Shown piece after piece: positions 1-5,220 of a stretch of DNA of 6,049 nt. Origin of the DNA: Anaerolineae bacterium (lineage in GTDB: Bacteria > Chloroflexota > Anaerolineae > 4572-78 > NAK82); contig JANXAX010000162.1 in assembly GCA_025062175.1 (NCBI GenBank), positions 1 to 6,049 on the forward strand. Reading direction: 5' to 3'. How positions within the stretch are numbered: the stretch's first letter is position 1; each line of letters begins with the position of its first letter. Position numbers and translations under genes: made by a program. The notes beneath the pieces were generated by a model. That model saw only the letters and a program-made list of their open reading frames with translations, was not told the origin of the DNA and made no database searches.

Positions 1-907
1 AGATGACCGACAGGAGCATGTTTTTCATCTCTTCGGCGTCGCGCAGGCGACTCACATCCCGCACATTGGCGATAACTTGGACGATGTTCCCCTCCCGGTC
101 GTACTGAGGGGAATAGTTGTCGGCCAGACTCACCTTAACGCCATCCACGCGGCGTGTATCTCCCTCGGCATACAGGCGTCCGTCCGGCGGCGGATGCACC
201 AAGGGACATGCCGTGTAGCACACGCTGACGCCACCTTTGGTTTTCAAGTCCAGAACTTCATAACAATGGCGGCCAATCGCATCTTCAGCAGGCACGCCGG
301 TTATATTCACCAACGCTCGATTCCAGATGCGGATGGTGCGGTCGGGGTCGAGAATCATCACTCCATCACCGCTGTTTTCAATAATGGCATTCAACCGGGC
401 ACGTTCCTCCTCCACTTGTTGATAGAGGCGCGCATTTTGTACCGTGATTGCGGCCTGGTCTGCGAAGTCGGCGAGCAGCTGGCGATCATGAAAGGTGAAA
501 TCCGCACCAAACGCGCGGATGACATAGATAATGCCGATCACTTCTTCACCGATCACCATCGGCAGCGCGATCACCTGGCGCAGCGGAACTCCCACCGCCG
601 CCGAGGCGAGGTCAAGGCGAAACGAGAGGTCAGGAATATGCCAGTTGCGGCTGGTGGCATGGCGCGGCAGATTGCGCCAGAGTGGCTCCAATAGATGGAT
701 TGCCTGGATGGCCAAGCCATAGCTGGCGCGGGGATAAAACGAGCCATCCTCGCGCCGCAATACGATCAGCCCGACTTGTCCGCTCAACAGCTCCACGGCA
801 CTCTGCAAGATCAGCTTGAGCAACGAGGGCAAATCGAGCTGTGCGGTCATCGCATGGATGATTTGTAACAGATAATCGCGTTGCCGCAGGCGATAATCTG
901 AAAACAT
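1..907 (-). CDS. GAF-PAS sensor histidine kinase, 3' end outside window
   Basis: This minus-strand frame is open from ATG at 907-905 to the left edge (302 codons, no stop), so the C-terminus is missing. Residues about 14-165 look like a GAF domain (for example GQVGLIVLRREDG and LPMVIGEEVIGIIYV, ending in the helix DQAAITVQNARLYQQVEEE). Residues about 171-290 look like a PAS domain (RLNAIIENSGDGVMILD, TIRIWNRALVNITG, then the PAC-like end YSPQYDREGNIVQVIANVRD). The last visible residues, AEEMKNMLLSVI, are what normally precedes the SHELRTP phospho-acceptor box, so a DHp plus HATPase module is expected beyond the edge. No signal peptide or membrane segment is visible, so it should be a cytosolic sensor. 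The PAS carries C215, C230 and C234 (C-x14-C-x3-C). The start is backed by GAGGAG at 919-914, 6 nt upstream; an in-frame GTG (910-908) lies directly before the ATG. Kinase identity rests on the H-box approach; the ligand is unknown. Confidence 0.88.
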   Translation of the reverse strand, partial: MFSDYRLRQRDYLLQIIHAMTAQLDLPSLLKLILQSAVELLSGQVGLIVLRREDGSFYPRASYGLAIQAIHLLEPLWRNLPRHATSRNWHIPDLSFRLDLASAAVGVPLRQVIALPMVIGEEVIGIIYVIRAFGADFTFHDRQLLADFADQAAITVQNARLYQQVEEERARLNAIIENSGDGVMILDPDRTIRIWNRALVNITGVPAEDAIGRHCYEVLDLKTKGGVSVCYTACPLVHPPPDGRLYAEGDTRRVDGVKVSLADNYSPQYDREGNIVQVIANVRDVSRLRDAEEMKNMLLSVI

Positions 908-960
908 CACTCTCTCCTCATCAGCAGATGGATGAAAACCTCTGTAATACGCTTACCGAG

Positions 961-989
961 ATTATAACACTGTGCCAAAGGGGTGTCTA
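961..989 (-). promoter_or_regulatory. Sigma70-type promoter of the sensor kinase gene
   Basis: Read on the minus strand, TAGACA (989-984) and TATAAT (966-961) are separated by exactly 17 bp. The -35 has one mismatch to TTGACA and the -10 is perfect. Transcription would start near 954 and give a leader of about 47 nt that ends in the GAGGAG ribosome site of the kinase gene. Confidence 0.78.
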
Positions 990-995
990 TCCCCT
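979..995. promoter_or_regulatory. Inverted repeat AGGGG-N7-CCCCT around the minus-strand -35
   Basis: Perfect 5-bp arms (979-983 and 991-995) flank a 7-bp spacer (984-990) that contains the whole minus-strand -35 hexamer. The position suits a repressor or activator operator for the kinase gene. Arms this short can arise by chance, so the operator role is inference. Confidence 0.3.
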
Positions 996-1011
996 ATATC
1001 GCTCTTCTCTC

Positions 1012-1028
1012 GTGCGATTGACTCGCAC
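1012..1028. promoter_or_regulatory. Inverted repeat GTGCGA-N5-TCGCAC around the plus-strand -35
   Basis: Perfect 6-bp arms (1012-1017 and 1023-1028) flank TTGAC, the core of the -35 of the plus-strand operon promoter. The dyad is 17 bp long and would be covered by RNA polymerase, so a protein bound here would be expected to compete with it. It is a candidate operator; no cognate regulator gene is visible in the window. Confidence 0.42.
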
Positions 1029-1046
1029 TCTAAAACCCACTATAAT
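1018..1046 (+). promoter_or_regulatory. Sigma70-type promoter of the DUF4388-GTPase-V4R-thiN operon
   Basis: TTGACT (1018-1023) and a perfect TATAAT (1041-1046) are separated by exactly 17 bp. Transcription is expected to begin around 1053, giving a leader of about 80 nt before the ATG at 1134. No other promoter of this quality was noticed before the rpsA promoter, so this is likely the main promoter for the four genes downstream. Confidence 0.82.
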
Positions 1047-1062
1047 GGGTAGCGTGTAAGGA

Positions 1063-1092
1063 ATGCTCTGGAAGAGCGACAGCGTGCTCTAA
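1063..1092 (+). other. Nine-codon upstream ORF and competing hairpins in the operon leader
   Basis: An ATG at 1063 opens a nine-codon frame (MLWKSDSVL) ending at TAA 1090-1092. It covers two mutually exclusive stems that share one strand: GCTCT (1065-1069) with AGAGC (1073-1077), and the same AGAGC with GCTCT (1086-1090). Each can gain one G-U pair. AAGGA lies directly against the ATG with no spacer, which argues against efficient initiation. Leader-peptide control is possible but unproven. Confidence 0.22.
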
Positions 1093-1120
1093 GGCGACCA
1101 AGATGTTCACCCGCTCAGCA

Positions 1121-1136
1121 AAGGGCTTAGCCCATG
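1121..1136 (+). promoter_or_regulatory. Ribosome-binding site inside a small hairpin at the DUF4388 start
   Basis: The only Shine-Dalgarno-like sequence before the ATG at 1134 is AAGGG (1121-1125), 8 nt upstream. Its G residues form a perfect GGGC-TTA-GCCC stem (1123-1126 with 1130-1133) that abuts the start codon. This would lower initiation unless the stem is opened. The sequence match is seen directly; the translational effect is inferred. Confidence 0.4.
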
Positions 1137-1958
1137 GCCTTAAAAGGAAATCTGCGCGATTTTAGCACCACCCAGTTGCTCAACCTGATCCATCTCGCCC
1201 GCAAAACCGGATGTCTCACCGTGCGTACCTCCTCCGAAGCTGCCCGACTCTATTTCCGCGACGGGAAACTCATCCATGCCCACACAGCCAATCACGATGG
1301 ACACCTGGCCACGATGTTGGTCAAGGCTGGCAAGCTCACCAACGAACAGGCGCAGAAGATTATGGCACGTCCGGAAGGTCGCAACGATGTACAGCTGGGA
1401 ATGCTTCTCATCAAAGCAGGACACGTCTCCCGCGAGGACATCATTCAGAGCGTTCGGCGCTATATGCTGGACATCGTGTACACGCTTTTCGGCTGGTATG
1501 ATGGAGAATTCGAGTTCACGCCGGATGCGCTGCCTTCTGCCGACCGCATCCTCATCCCCGTTAATCTGGAACAGGTCATCCTGGAAGGCAGCCGCCGCCT
1601 TCAGGAGCACGAACGACTGCAAGATGAGCTGCCAGACCTGGATCATACGGCCCTGCGTTTCACCAACGGCGCCGATGCGCGCCTGCGCGCAGTCAACCTG
1701 ACCGTGGAAGAGTGGCGTGTTATCTCGTTCGTCAGCCCGCGCAACACCATCCGTGTCATCGCCCAAGCGAACAACATGGACGATTTCCAGGTGCGTAAGG
1801 TTGTGTACGGCCTTATACAGGCTGGCATCGTGGAATTGGTGCGTCCGACTGGGCAAATGGCCGCCTTGGGTGTTCCCGGCGAGTTTGGCGCAGAAAAGCC
1901 GCCCGCCATCAAGCGCAGCCTTATTGAACGGCTGATCAACCGCATCAAACGGATCTGA
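1134..1958 (+). CDS. DUF4388 (PatA-N-like) protein with C-terminal winged-helix-like region
   Basis: The protein has 274 residues. Residues 1-130 have the DUF4388 look: MALKGNLRDFSTTQLLNLIH, then KTGCLTV, an ARLYFRDGKLIHA strand pair, and WYDGEFEF at the end. Inside it are two similar helical units, LATMLVKAGKLTNEQAQKI (58-76) and LGMLLIKAGHVSREDIIQSV (88-107). Residues about 188-238 (LTVEEWRVISFVSPRNTIRV, then a helix and YGLIQAGIVELVRP) resemble the winged-helix-like module often found C-terminal to DUF4388. The last 15 residues form a basic amphipathic segment (IKRSLIERLINRIKRI). DUF4388 proteins typically accompany small GTPases and response regulators, and here a GTPase gene follows after 28 bp. 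No catalytic motif or membrane segment is visible. A role as GTPase partner, effector or scaffold is inference. The start is the first ATG after the promoter, with the weak SD described at 1121. Confidence 0.85.
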   Translation: MALKGNLRDFSTTQLLNLIHLARKTGCLTVRTSSEAARLYFRDGKLIHAHTANHDGHLATMLVKAGKLTNEQAQKIMARPEGRNDVQLGMLLIKAGHVSREDIIQSVRRYMLDIVYTLFGWYDGEFEFTPDALPSADRILIPVNLEQVILEGSRRLQEHERLQDELPDLDHTALRFTNGADARLRAVNLTVEEWRVISFVSPRNTIRVIAQANNMDDFQVRKVVYGLIQAGIVELVRPTGQMAALGVPGEFGAEKPPAIKRSLIERLINRIKRI

Positions 1959-1986
1959 CCGCTACACCTATGCCGCTAGAGCGACT

Positions 1987-2544
1987 ATGCAAGCCGTCAA
2001 AATCGTGATCACCGGGCCTTTCAACGCGGGAAAGACTCAGTTTATCCGCGCGGTCAGCGAGATTGACGTTGTCTCCACCGAAAGTAAAATCACTGATCCG
2101 GCCGAACGCATCAAGGAAGAAACTACTGTAGCGATGGACTTCGGCCGCATCACGATCGAGGATGATCTGGTACTCTATCTCTTCGGCACACCAGGTCAAC
2201 GCCGCTTTGATTTCATGTGGGAGATTCTCTCCGAGGGCATGTTGGGCTTTATCGTAATGGTGGACAGCACCCGTCCGGAAACTTTCCGCGAGGCGCGCTA
2301 TATCTTGCAGGTCTTCCGCAGCTATGCCCCTACTCCCTACGTCGTGGCGGCGAACAAACAGGATCTTAGCGAGGCGTGGTCGCCCGAAGATCTGCGTATT
2401 GCGCTCAAGGTGGATCCCGAGGTGAAGGTGATCCCTTGCGTCGCCACCGACAAGGAGCAGGTGAAAAACGTGCTTTTGGAGCTCCTGTATACCATCCTGG
2501 AACGGCTCGAACTTGAGGAAGCGGGAGCGGAAATGGAGCACTGA
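1987..2544 (+). CDS. Ras-like small GTPase, COG2229 / CvnD / MglA-like
   Basis: This 185-residue protein is a single G domain. The P-loop is GPFNAGKT (10-17) and the switch I threonines are T46/T47 (KEETTVAMDFG). Switch II is LFGTPGQRRFDFMW (65-78), with Gln71 at the place of Ras Gln61 and Gly67 where Ras has the Mg-coordinating Asp57. G4 is ANKQD (122-126) for guanine specificity, and G5 is CVATD (151-155). The FGTPGQ.RF.FMW signature is typical of bacterial COG2229 GTPases, including the CvnD proteins of actinobacterial conservons; MglA is more distant. It should act as a GTP/GDP switch. No lipidation motif or membrane segment is seen. The gene lies 28 bp after the DUF4388 gene and 1 bp before the V4R gene. 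Its own SD is poor (AGAG at about 1978-1981), so coupling to upstream translation is likely. Partners are unknown. Confidence 0.92.
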   Translation: MQAVKIVITGPFNAGKTQFIRAVSEIDVVSTESKITDPAERIKEETTVAMDFGRITIEDDLVLYLFGTPGQRRFDFMWEILSEGMLGFIVMVDSTRPETFREARYILQVFRSYAPTPYVVAANKQDLSEAWSPEDLRIALKVDPEVKVIPCVATDKEQVKNVLLELLYTILERLELEEAGAEMEH

Positions 2545-2545
2545 G

Positions 2546-3163
2546 GTGGCAGAGGAGCGACGATTACCCAATGCGGCATTGCGCACTTTGTTCCTGGCGA
2601 TCGAGGAGGTGATGGGCGCCAACGGTACACGGGCGGTGCTGAAGGCAGGTGGTCTGGAACGCTTCATTGACAATTATCCACCCAACAACACAGCCTTGGA
2701 ATCCACCTTCGCCGATTATGGCGCTGCAGAACAGGCGGTGGAAGACCTCTACGGCAGCCGCGGTGCCCGGGCCATCCTGATGCGCATCGGCCGGGTCACC
2801 TTCCAGTATACGCTGCGCGAGCAGCCAGCCATCCTCGGCCTGGCTGGGCTTGCTATCAAGGCACTCCCGATGGGCATGCGCATGAAATTGGTGCTAGAAC
2901 GGGTCACCAAGGCGGCCAACGAGGACGTGAACCAGCCGGCCCAGCTGCGCGAAGAGCCGGATGCTTTCTACTTCGTGGTGGGAGAGTGTCCGTGCCGCTG
3001 GCGCCCGCCCCATACCAGTCCAGCATGTTTTGTCACTGTGGGTGTGCTGCAGGAGGCCATGCATTGGGCTACCGGCAAGAACTTCCGCATCGAAGAGGTC
3101 GCCTGTATCTCTAACGGAGCGGCAGCGTGCGTCTATCGCATCCCCAAACAGCCCGTCGAATAG
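2546..3163 (+). CDS. V4R-domain (4-vinyl reductase-type) sensor-like protein
   Basis: The chosen start is GTG at 2546, one base after the GTPase stop, with GGAG (2535-2538) 7 nt upstream; an in-frame TTG at 2513 would overlap the GTPase and lacks such support. The product has 205 residues. Residues 1-140 are mainly helical without a recognised motif. Residues about 142-200 look like a V4R domain: FYFVVGECPCRW, then PACFVTVGVLQEAMHWATGK, and the typical end FRIEEVACISNGAAACVYRI. Cysteines 148, 150, 161, 187 and 195 could hold a metal or react with a ligand. V4R domains (COG1719) are related to BchJ and to regulatory domains thought to bind small hydrophobic molecules. Similar proteins are often annotated as bacteriochlorophyll 4-vinyl reductase, but nothing here points to pigment synthesis. 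With a GTPase next door, a ligand-sensing subunit is more plausible; this is inference. Confidence 0.8.
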   Translation: MAEERRLPNAALRTLFLAIEEVMGANGTRAVLKAGGLERFIDNYPPNNTALESTFADYGAAEQAVEDLYGSRGARAILMRIGRVTFQYTLREQPAILGLAGLAIKALPMGMRMKLVLERVTKAANEDVNQPAQLREEPDAFYFVVGECPCRWRPPHTSPACFVTVGVLQEAMHWATGKNFRIEEVACISNGAAACVYRIPKQPVE

Positions 3164-3170
3164 CACGCCC

Positions 3171-3848
3171 ATGACGGCTCGACATGTGGTCATCCTGGCG
3201 AACGGGCAGCTACTTGACCTACAGCGGGCGCGTCGCGCCATCCAAGCTGCCGACCGACTCATCTGCGCCGATGCCGGGGCCGCCCATGCCATCCGCTTGG
3301 AAGTGACCCCCGATGTCGTGGTGGGTGACCTGGACTCGCTGGATCCCGCCCATTATGCCATCCTAAAAGCGGCCGGGGTGCGCTTTGAAGTCCATCCCCA
3401 GCTGAAAGACAAGACCGACTTGGAGCTGGCGCTCCAGCTGGCCGTCACTGAGGGCGCCCAGGAGATCGATCTATTAGGGACACAAGGGGGACGGCTGGAC
3501 CAGACGCTGGGAAATGTATTGCTCCTGGCACGTCCGGAGTGGGCAACGGTGCAGATGCGCATTCTCGAGGGCGATCAGACTGCGTGGGTGCTGCGTGGTG
3601 GACAAGAGTGCGTCATTCACGCAACGATTGGGGATACACTCTCGTTGCTACCGCTCACCCCTCAAGTCCATCACGTCACCTTATCAGGTGTGCGCTGGCC
3701 GTTGCACAACCACACCTTGCACTTCGGCGACACCCTGACGCTCAGCAATGTGCTCACCCAGTCATCCGCGCGCGTGGAAGCCGGCACAGGTATTCTATTG
3801 ATCGTGCACCAAGGCAGCCTATATTCAGTTGATTTTTGCCAGAAATGA
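3171..3848 (+). CDS. thiN: Thiamine diphosphokinase
   Basis: This 225-residue protein has the length and motif order of bacterial thiamine pyrophosphokinase, which transfers pyrophosphate from ATP to thiamine to give TPP in the cytosol. Visible motifs are ANG (10-12), DAGAAHA (34-40), PDVVVGDLDS (47-56), KDKTDLELAL (79-88) and LGTQGGRLDQTLGN (102-115). The C-terminal beta domain has SGVRWPL (172-178) and TLTLSNVL (188-195) before a final ARVEAGTGILLIV strand pair. The acidic residues of the second to fourth motifs are those expected for Mg/ATP binding. The common SNE of the C-terminal motif is SNV here. The ATG at 3171 follows the V4R stop by 7 bp and has no clear SD, suggesting coupled translation; the same frame is open back to 2961, but that part is non-homologous overlap with the V4R gene. 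No TPP riboswitch is visible upstream. Confidence 0.93.
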   Translation: MTARHVVILANGQLLDLQRARRAIQAADRLICADAGAAHAIRLEVTPDVVVGDLDSLDPAHYAILKAAGVRFEVHPQLKDKTDLELALQLAVTEGAQEIDLLGTQGGRLDQTLGNVLLLARPEWATVQMRILEGDQTAWVLRGGQECVIHATIGDTLSLLPLTPQVHHVTLSGVRWPLHNHTLHFGDTLTLSNVLTQSSARVEAGTGILLIVHQGSLYSVDFCQK

Positions 3849-3857
3849 GTTTATAAT
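3829..3857 (+). promoter_or_regulatory. Sigma70-type promoter of rpsA, overlapping the end of thiN
   Basis: TTGATT (3829-3834) and a perfect TATAAT (3852-3857) are separated by exactly 17 bp. The -35 and most of the spacer lie within the last codons of thiN, whose stop is 3846-3848. Transcription is expected near 3864, giving a leader of about 39 nt. No thiN terminator is visible, so read-through from the upstream operon could add to it. Confidence 0.78.
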
Positions 3858-3875
3858 AGAGATGCAATCGAGCCC

Positions 3876-3902
3876 CCTATAGGAGGACGCAGAAAGAGGT
3901 TC
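3876..3902 (+). promoter_or_regulatory. Unusual ribosome-binding region before rpsA
   Basis: A near-perfect AGGAGG (3881-3886) lies 16 nt before the ATG at 3903, too far for normal use, and no start codon sits at its ideal distance. A second site, GAGG (3896-3899), is only 3 nt from the ATG. The 8-bp palindrome CCTATAGG (3876-3883) overlaps the stronger site. The arrangement could permit standby binding or control, or mean only that the usable site is weak. Confidence 0.35.
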
Positions 3903-5141
3903 ATGGAACAAGAGCACTTGTCCGGCAGCAAGGATGCTACGCGCGATGAGGCGATGATGACGATGGCCGAGCTGTTCGATCCCTCGGCGGGGCTGAAGGA
4001 TGTCAGATACGGGGACATTCTGACAGGCACTATTGTACGCATCTCGCCCACCGAGATCCTGATCGACATCGGCTGTAAGTGTGAGGGTGTGGTGAGTGGG
4101 CGCGAGCTGGAACGTCTTTCTCCGGAGGATCGAGCAGCGCTCAAGGTGGGTGACCAGGTGACGGTCTACGTCCTCCGACCGGAAACTGAGGATGAAGGCC
4201 ACGTAGCTCTGTCATTGGCACGCGCCTGGGTGGAACAGGATTGGGCCAATGCGCAACGCATGTTTGAGAGCGGCGAGCTGTACGAGGGCACGGTTTCCGG
4301 CTATAATAAAGGCGGGCTGATCGTCAACTTTGGGCATGTGCGTGGCTTCGTGCCCGTCTCGCAGCTGGAAAGTGGTCGTGAGGCCACCAGGACGGGTGAT
4401 GAGCACGCCTGGAGTCACATGATCGGCCGTAAGCTGCGCCTGAAAATTATCGAGATCGACCGGCGGCGTAACCGCCTGATCATGTCTGAGCGCGCCGCGA
4501 TGCAAGAATGGCGCAAGGAGCAGCGCGACCGACTGATGAGCAGCCTGAAAGAAGGGGATGTGCTCACTGGACGGGTTAGCAGTCTGGTAGATTTCGGCGC
4601 CTTCGTCGATCTGGGCGGAGCGGATGGCCTGATCCACCTTTCCGAGCTGGCTTGGACACCGGTGACACATCCCCGGGAGGTTGTGAATGTAGGCGACACG
4701 GTGCAGGTGTATGTCTTGCAGGTGGATCACGCACGCCAACGTATCAGCCTCAGCTTAAAGCGCCTGCAGCCGGAGCCATGGGCACAGGTTTTGGGTCAGT
4801 ATGAGATCGGCCAGATCGTCCCGGCCACCATCACTCGCCTGGCCAGCTTCGGTGCCTTTGCCCGGGTGGGCGAGGTGGAAGGACTAATCCATATTTCGGA
4901 ATTGACGGACGAGAACATCGCCCATCCGCGAGAAGTGGTGCAAGAGGGTGATGCCGTCCAGGTAAAGATTATTCAAATTGATCCGGAACGCCGGCGCATG
5001 GGGCTGAGCTTGAAACAAGCGCGTGGCGTTGCCGACTGGGAGGAATATCGAGCTGCTCAGCAGGCGATGCCGGCATCCTCTAAAACCGTATACCATACAC
5101 CTTCTGCCGCAATGAGCGCGGATAGCCACGACGCAGTGTAA
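3903..5141 (+). CDS. rpsA: S1-domain RNA-binding protein, ribosomal protein S1-like
   Basis: The 412-residue protein contains four S1 (OB-fold) repeats at about residues 36-107, 124-198, 216-287 and 301-371. Repeats 3 and 4 are the most canonical (VDFGAFVDLGGADGLIHLSE and ASFGAFARVGEVEGLIHISE, both followed by HPREVV and ending in ISLSLKRL or MGLSLKQA). Repeat 2 (GYNKGGLIVNFGHVRGFVPV) matches the type found in the second repeat of short, Firmicutes-type S1 proteins. Ribosomal S1 helps the 30S subunit bind and unfold mRNA; E. coli S1 has six repeats, while many Gram-positive and Chloroflexota proteins have four. The acidic N-terminus (1-33) and the tail (375-412, rich in Ala and Ser) look disordered. 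ATG 3903 is the first start codon after the promoter; in-frame ATGs at residues 18, 19 and 21 are alternatives. Whether it is the main ribosomal S1 or a paralogue cannot be told from this window. Confidence 0.9.
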   Translation: MEQEHLSGSKDATRDEAMMTMAELFDPSAGLKDVRYGDILTGTIVRISPTEILIDIGCKCEGVVSGRELERLSPEDRAALKVGDQVTVYVLRPETEDEGHVALSLARAWVEQDWANAQRMFESGELYEGTVSGYNKGGLIVNFGHVRGFVPVSQLESGREATRTGDEHAWSHMIGRKLRLKIIEIDRRRNRLIMSERAAMQEWRKEQRDRLMSSLKEGDVLTGRVSSLVDFGAFVDLGGADGLIHLSELAWTPVTHPREVVNVGDTVQVYVLQVDHARQRISLSLKRLQPEPWAQVLGQYEIGQIVPATITRLASFGAFARVGEVEGLIHISELTDENIAHPREVVQEGDAVQVKIIQIDPERRRMGLSLKQARGVADWEEYRAAQQAMPASSKTVYHTPSAAMSADSHDAV

Positions 5142-5220
5142 GTTTTGATTCAGGGATGACGGCGCACCCCGCTGAGCTCGGCAGAACAGGTAGATTGGGT
5201 TTGGCAGAGGATGGAGCGCT
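5142..5220 (+). other. rpsA-clpC gap with 22-codon ORF overlapping the clpC start
   Basis: No convincing sigma70 promoter, CIRCE element, CtsR box or terminator is visible in these 79 bp, so clpC may be transcribed from the rpsA promoter. A short frame from ATG 5156 (MTAHPAELG...) ends at TGA 5222-5224, overlapping the clpC ATG as ATGA. It has only CAGGG directly against its ATG as a possible SD. The clpC start itself has GGAG at 5213-5216 (4 nt away) or AGAGG at 5206-5210 (10 nt away). The short frame may be chance. Confidence 0.3.

Noticed and set aside
77..694. 205-codon plus-strand frame within the kinase gene
   Set aside because: It is antisense to the GAF-PAS frame, shows no recognisable domain and is rich in His, Arg and Gln as expected for a shadow of a coding strand.
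1140..1856. 238-codon minus-strand frame over the DUF4388 gene
   Set aside because: It is an antisense shadow: the plus frame matches a known domain and has promoter support, while this one has neither.
1970..2008. 12-codon frame overlapping the GTPase start
   Set aside because: It starts at ATG 1970 and stops at TGA 2006-2008 with no SD, so it is likely chance.
2513..2545. TTG start giving an 11-residue N-terminal extension of the V4R protein
   Set aside because: It overlaps the GTPase end, has no well-placed SD, and the GTG at 2546 has GGAG 7 nt upstream.
1945..2673. 242-codon minus-strand frame over the GTPase gene
   Set aside because: All five G motifs are on the plus strand; the antisense translation has no motif.
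2961..3170. 70-residue upstream extension of thiN
   Set aside because: It lies out of frame within the V4R domain coding region and does not look like ThiN. The family motifs begin right after ATG 3171.
3100..3171. TPP riboswitch before thiN
   Set aside because: The gap is 7 bp and no THI-box-like sequence was seen in the preceding coding region.
3841..3902. Rho-independent terminator after thiN
   Set aside because: There is no GC stem followed by a T run; the T-rich stretch is part of the rpsA promoter.
3825..4739. Minus-strand frames of 94-175 codons over rpsA
   Set aside because: They overlap the four S1 repeats in antisense, and the translations resemble nothing.
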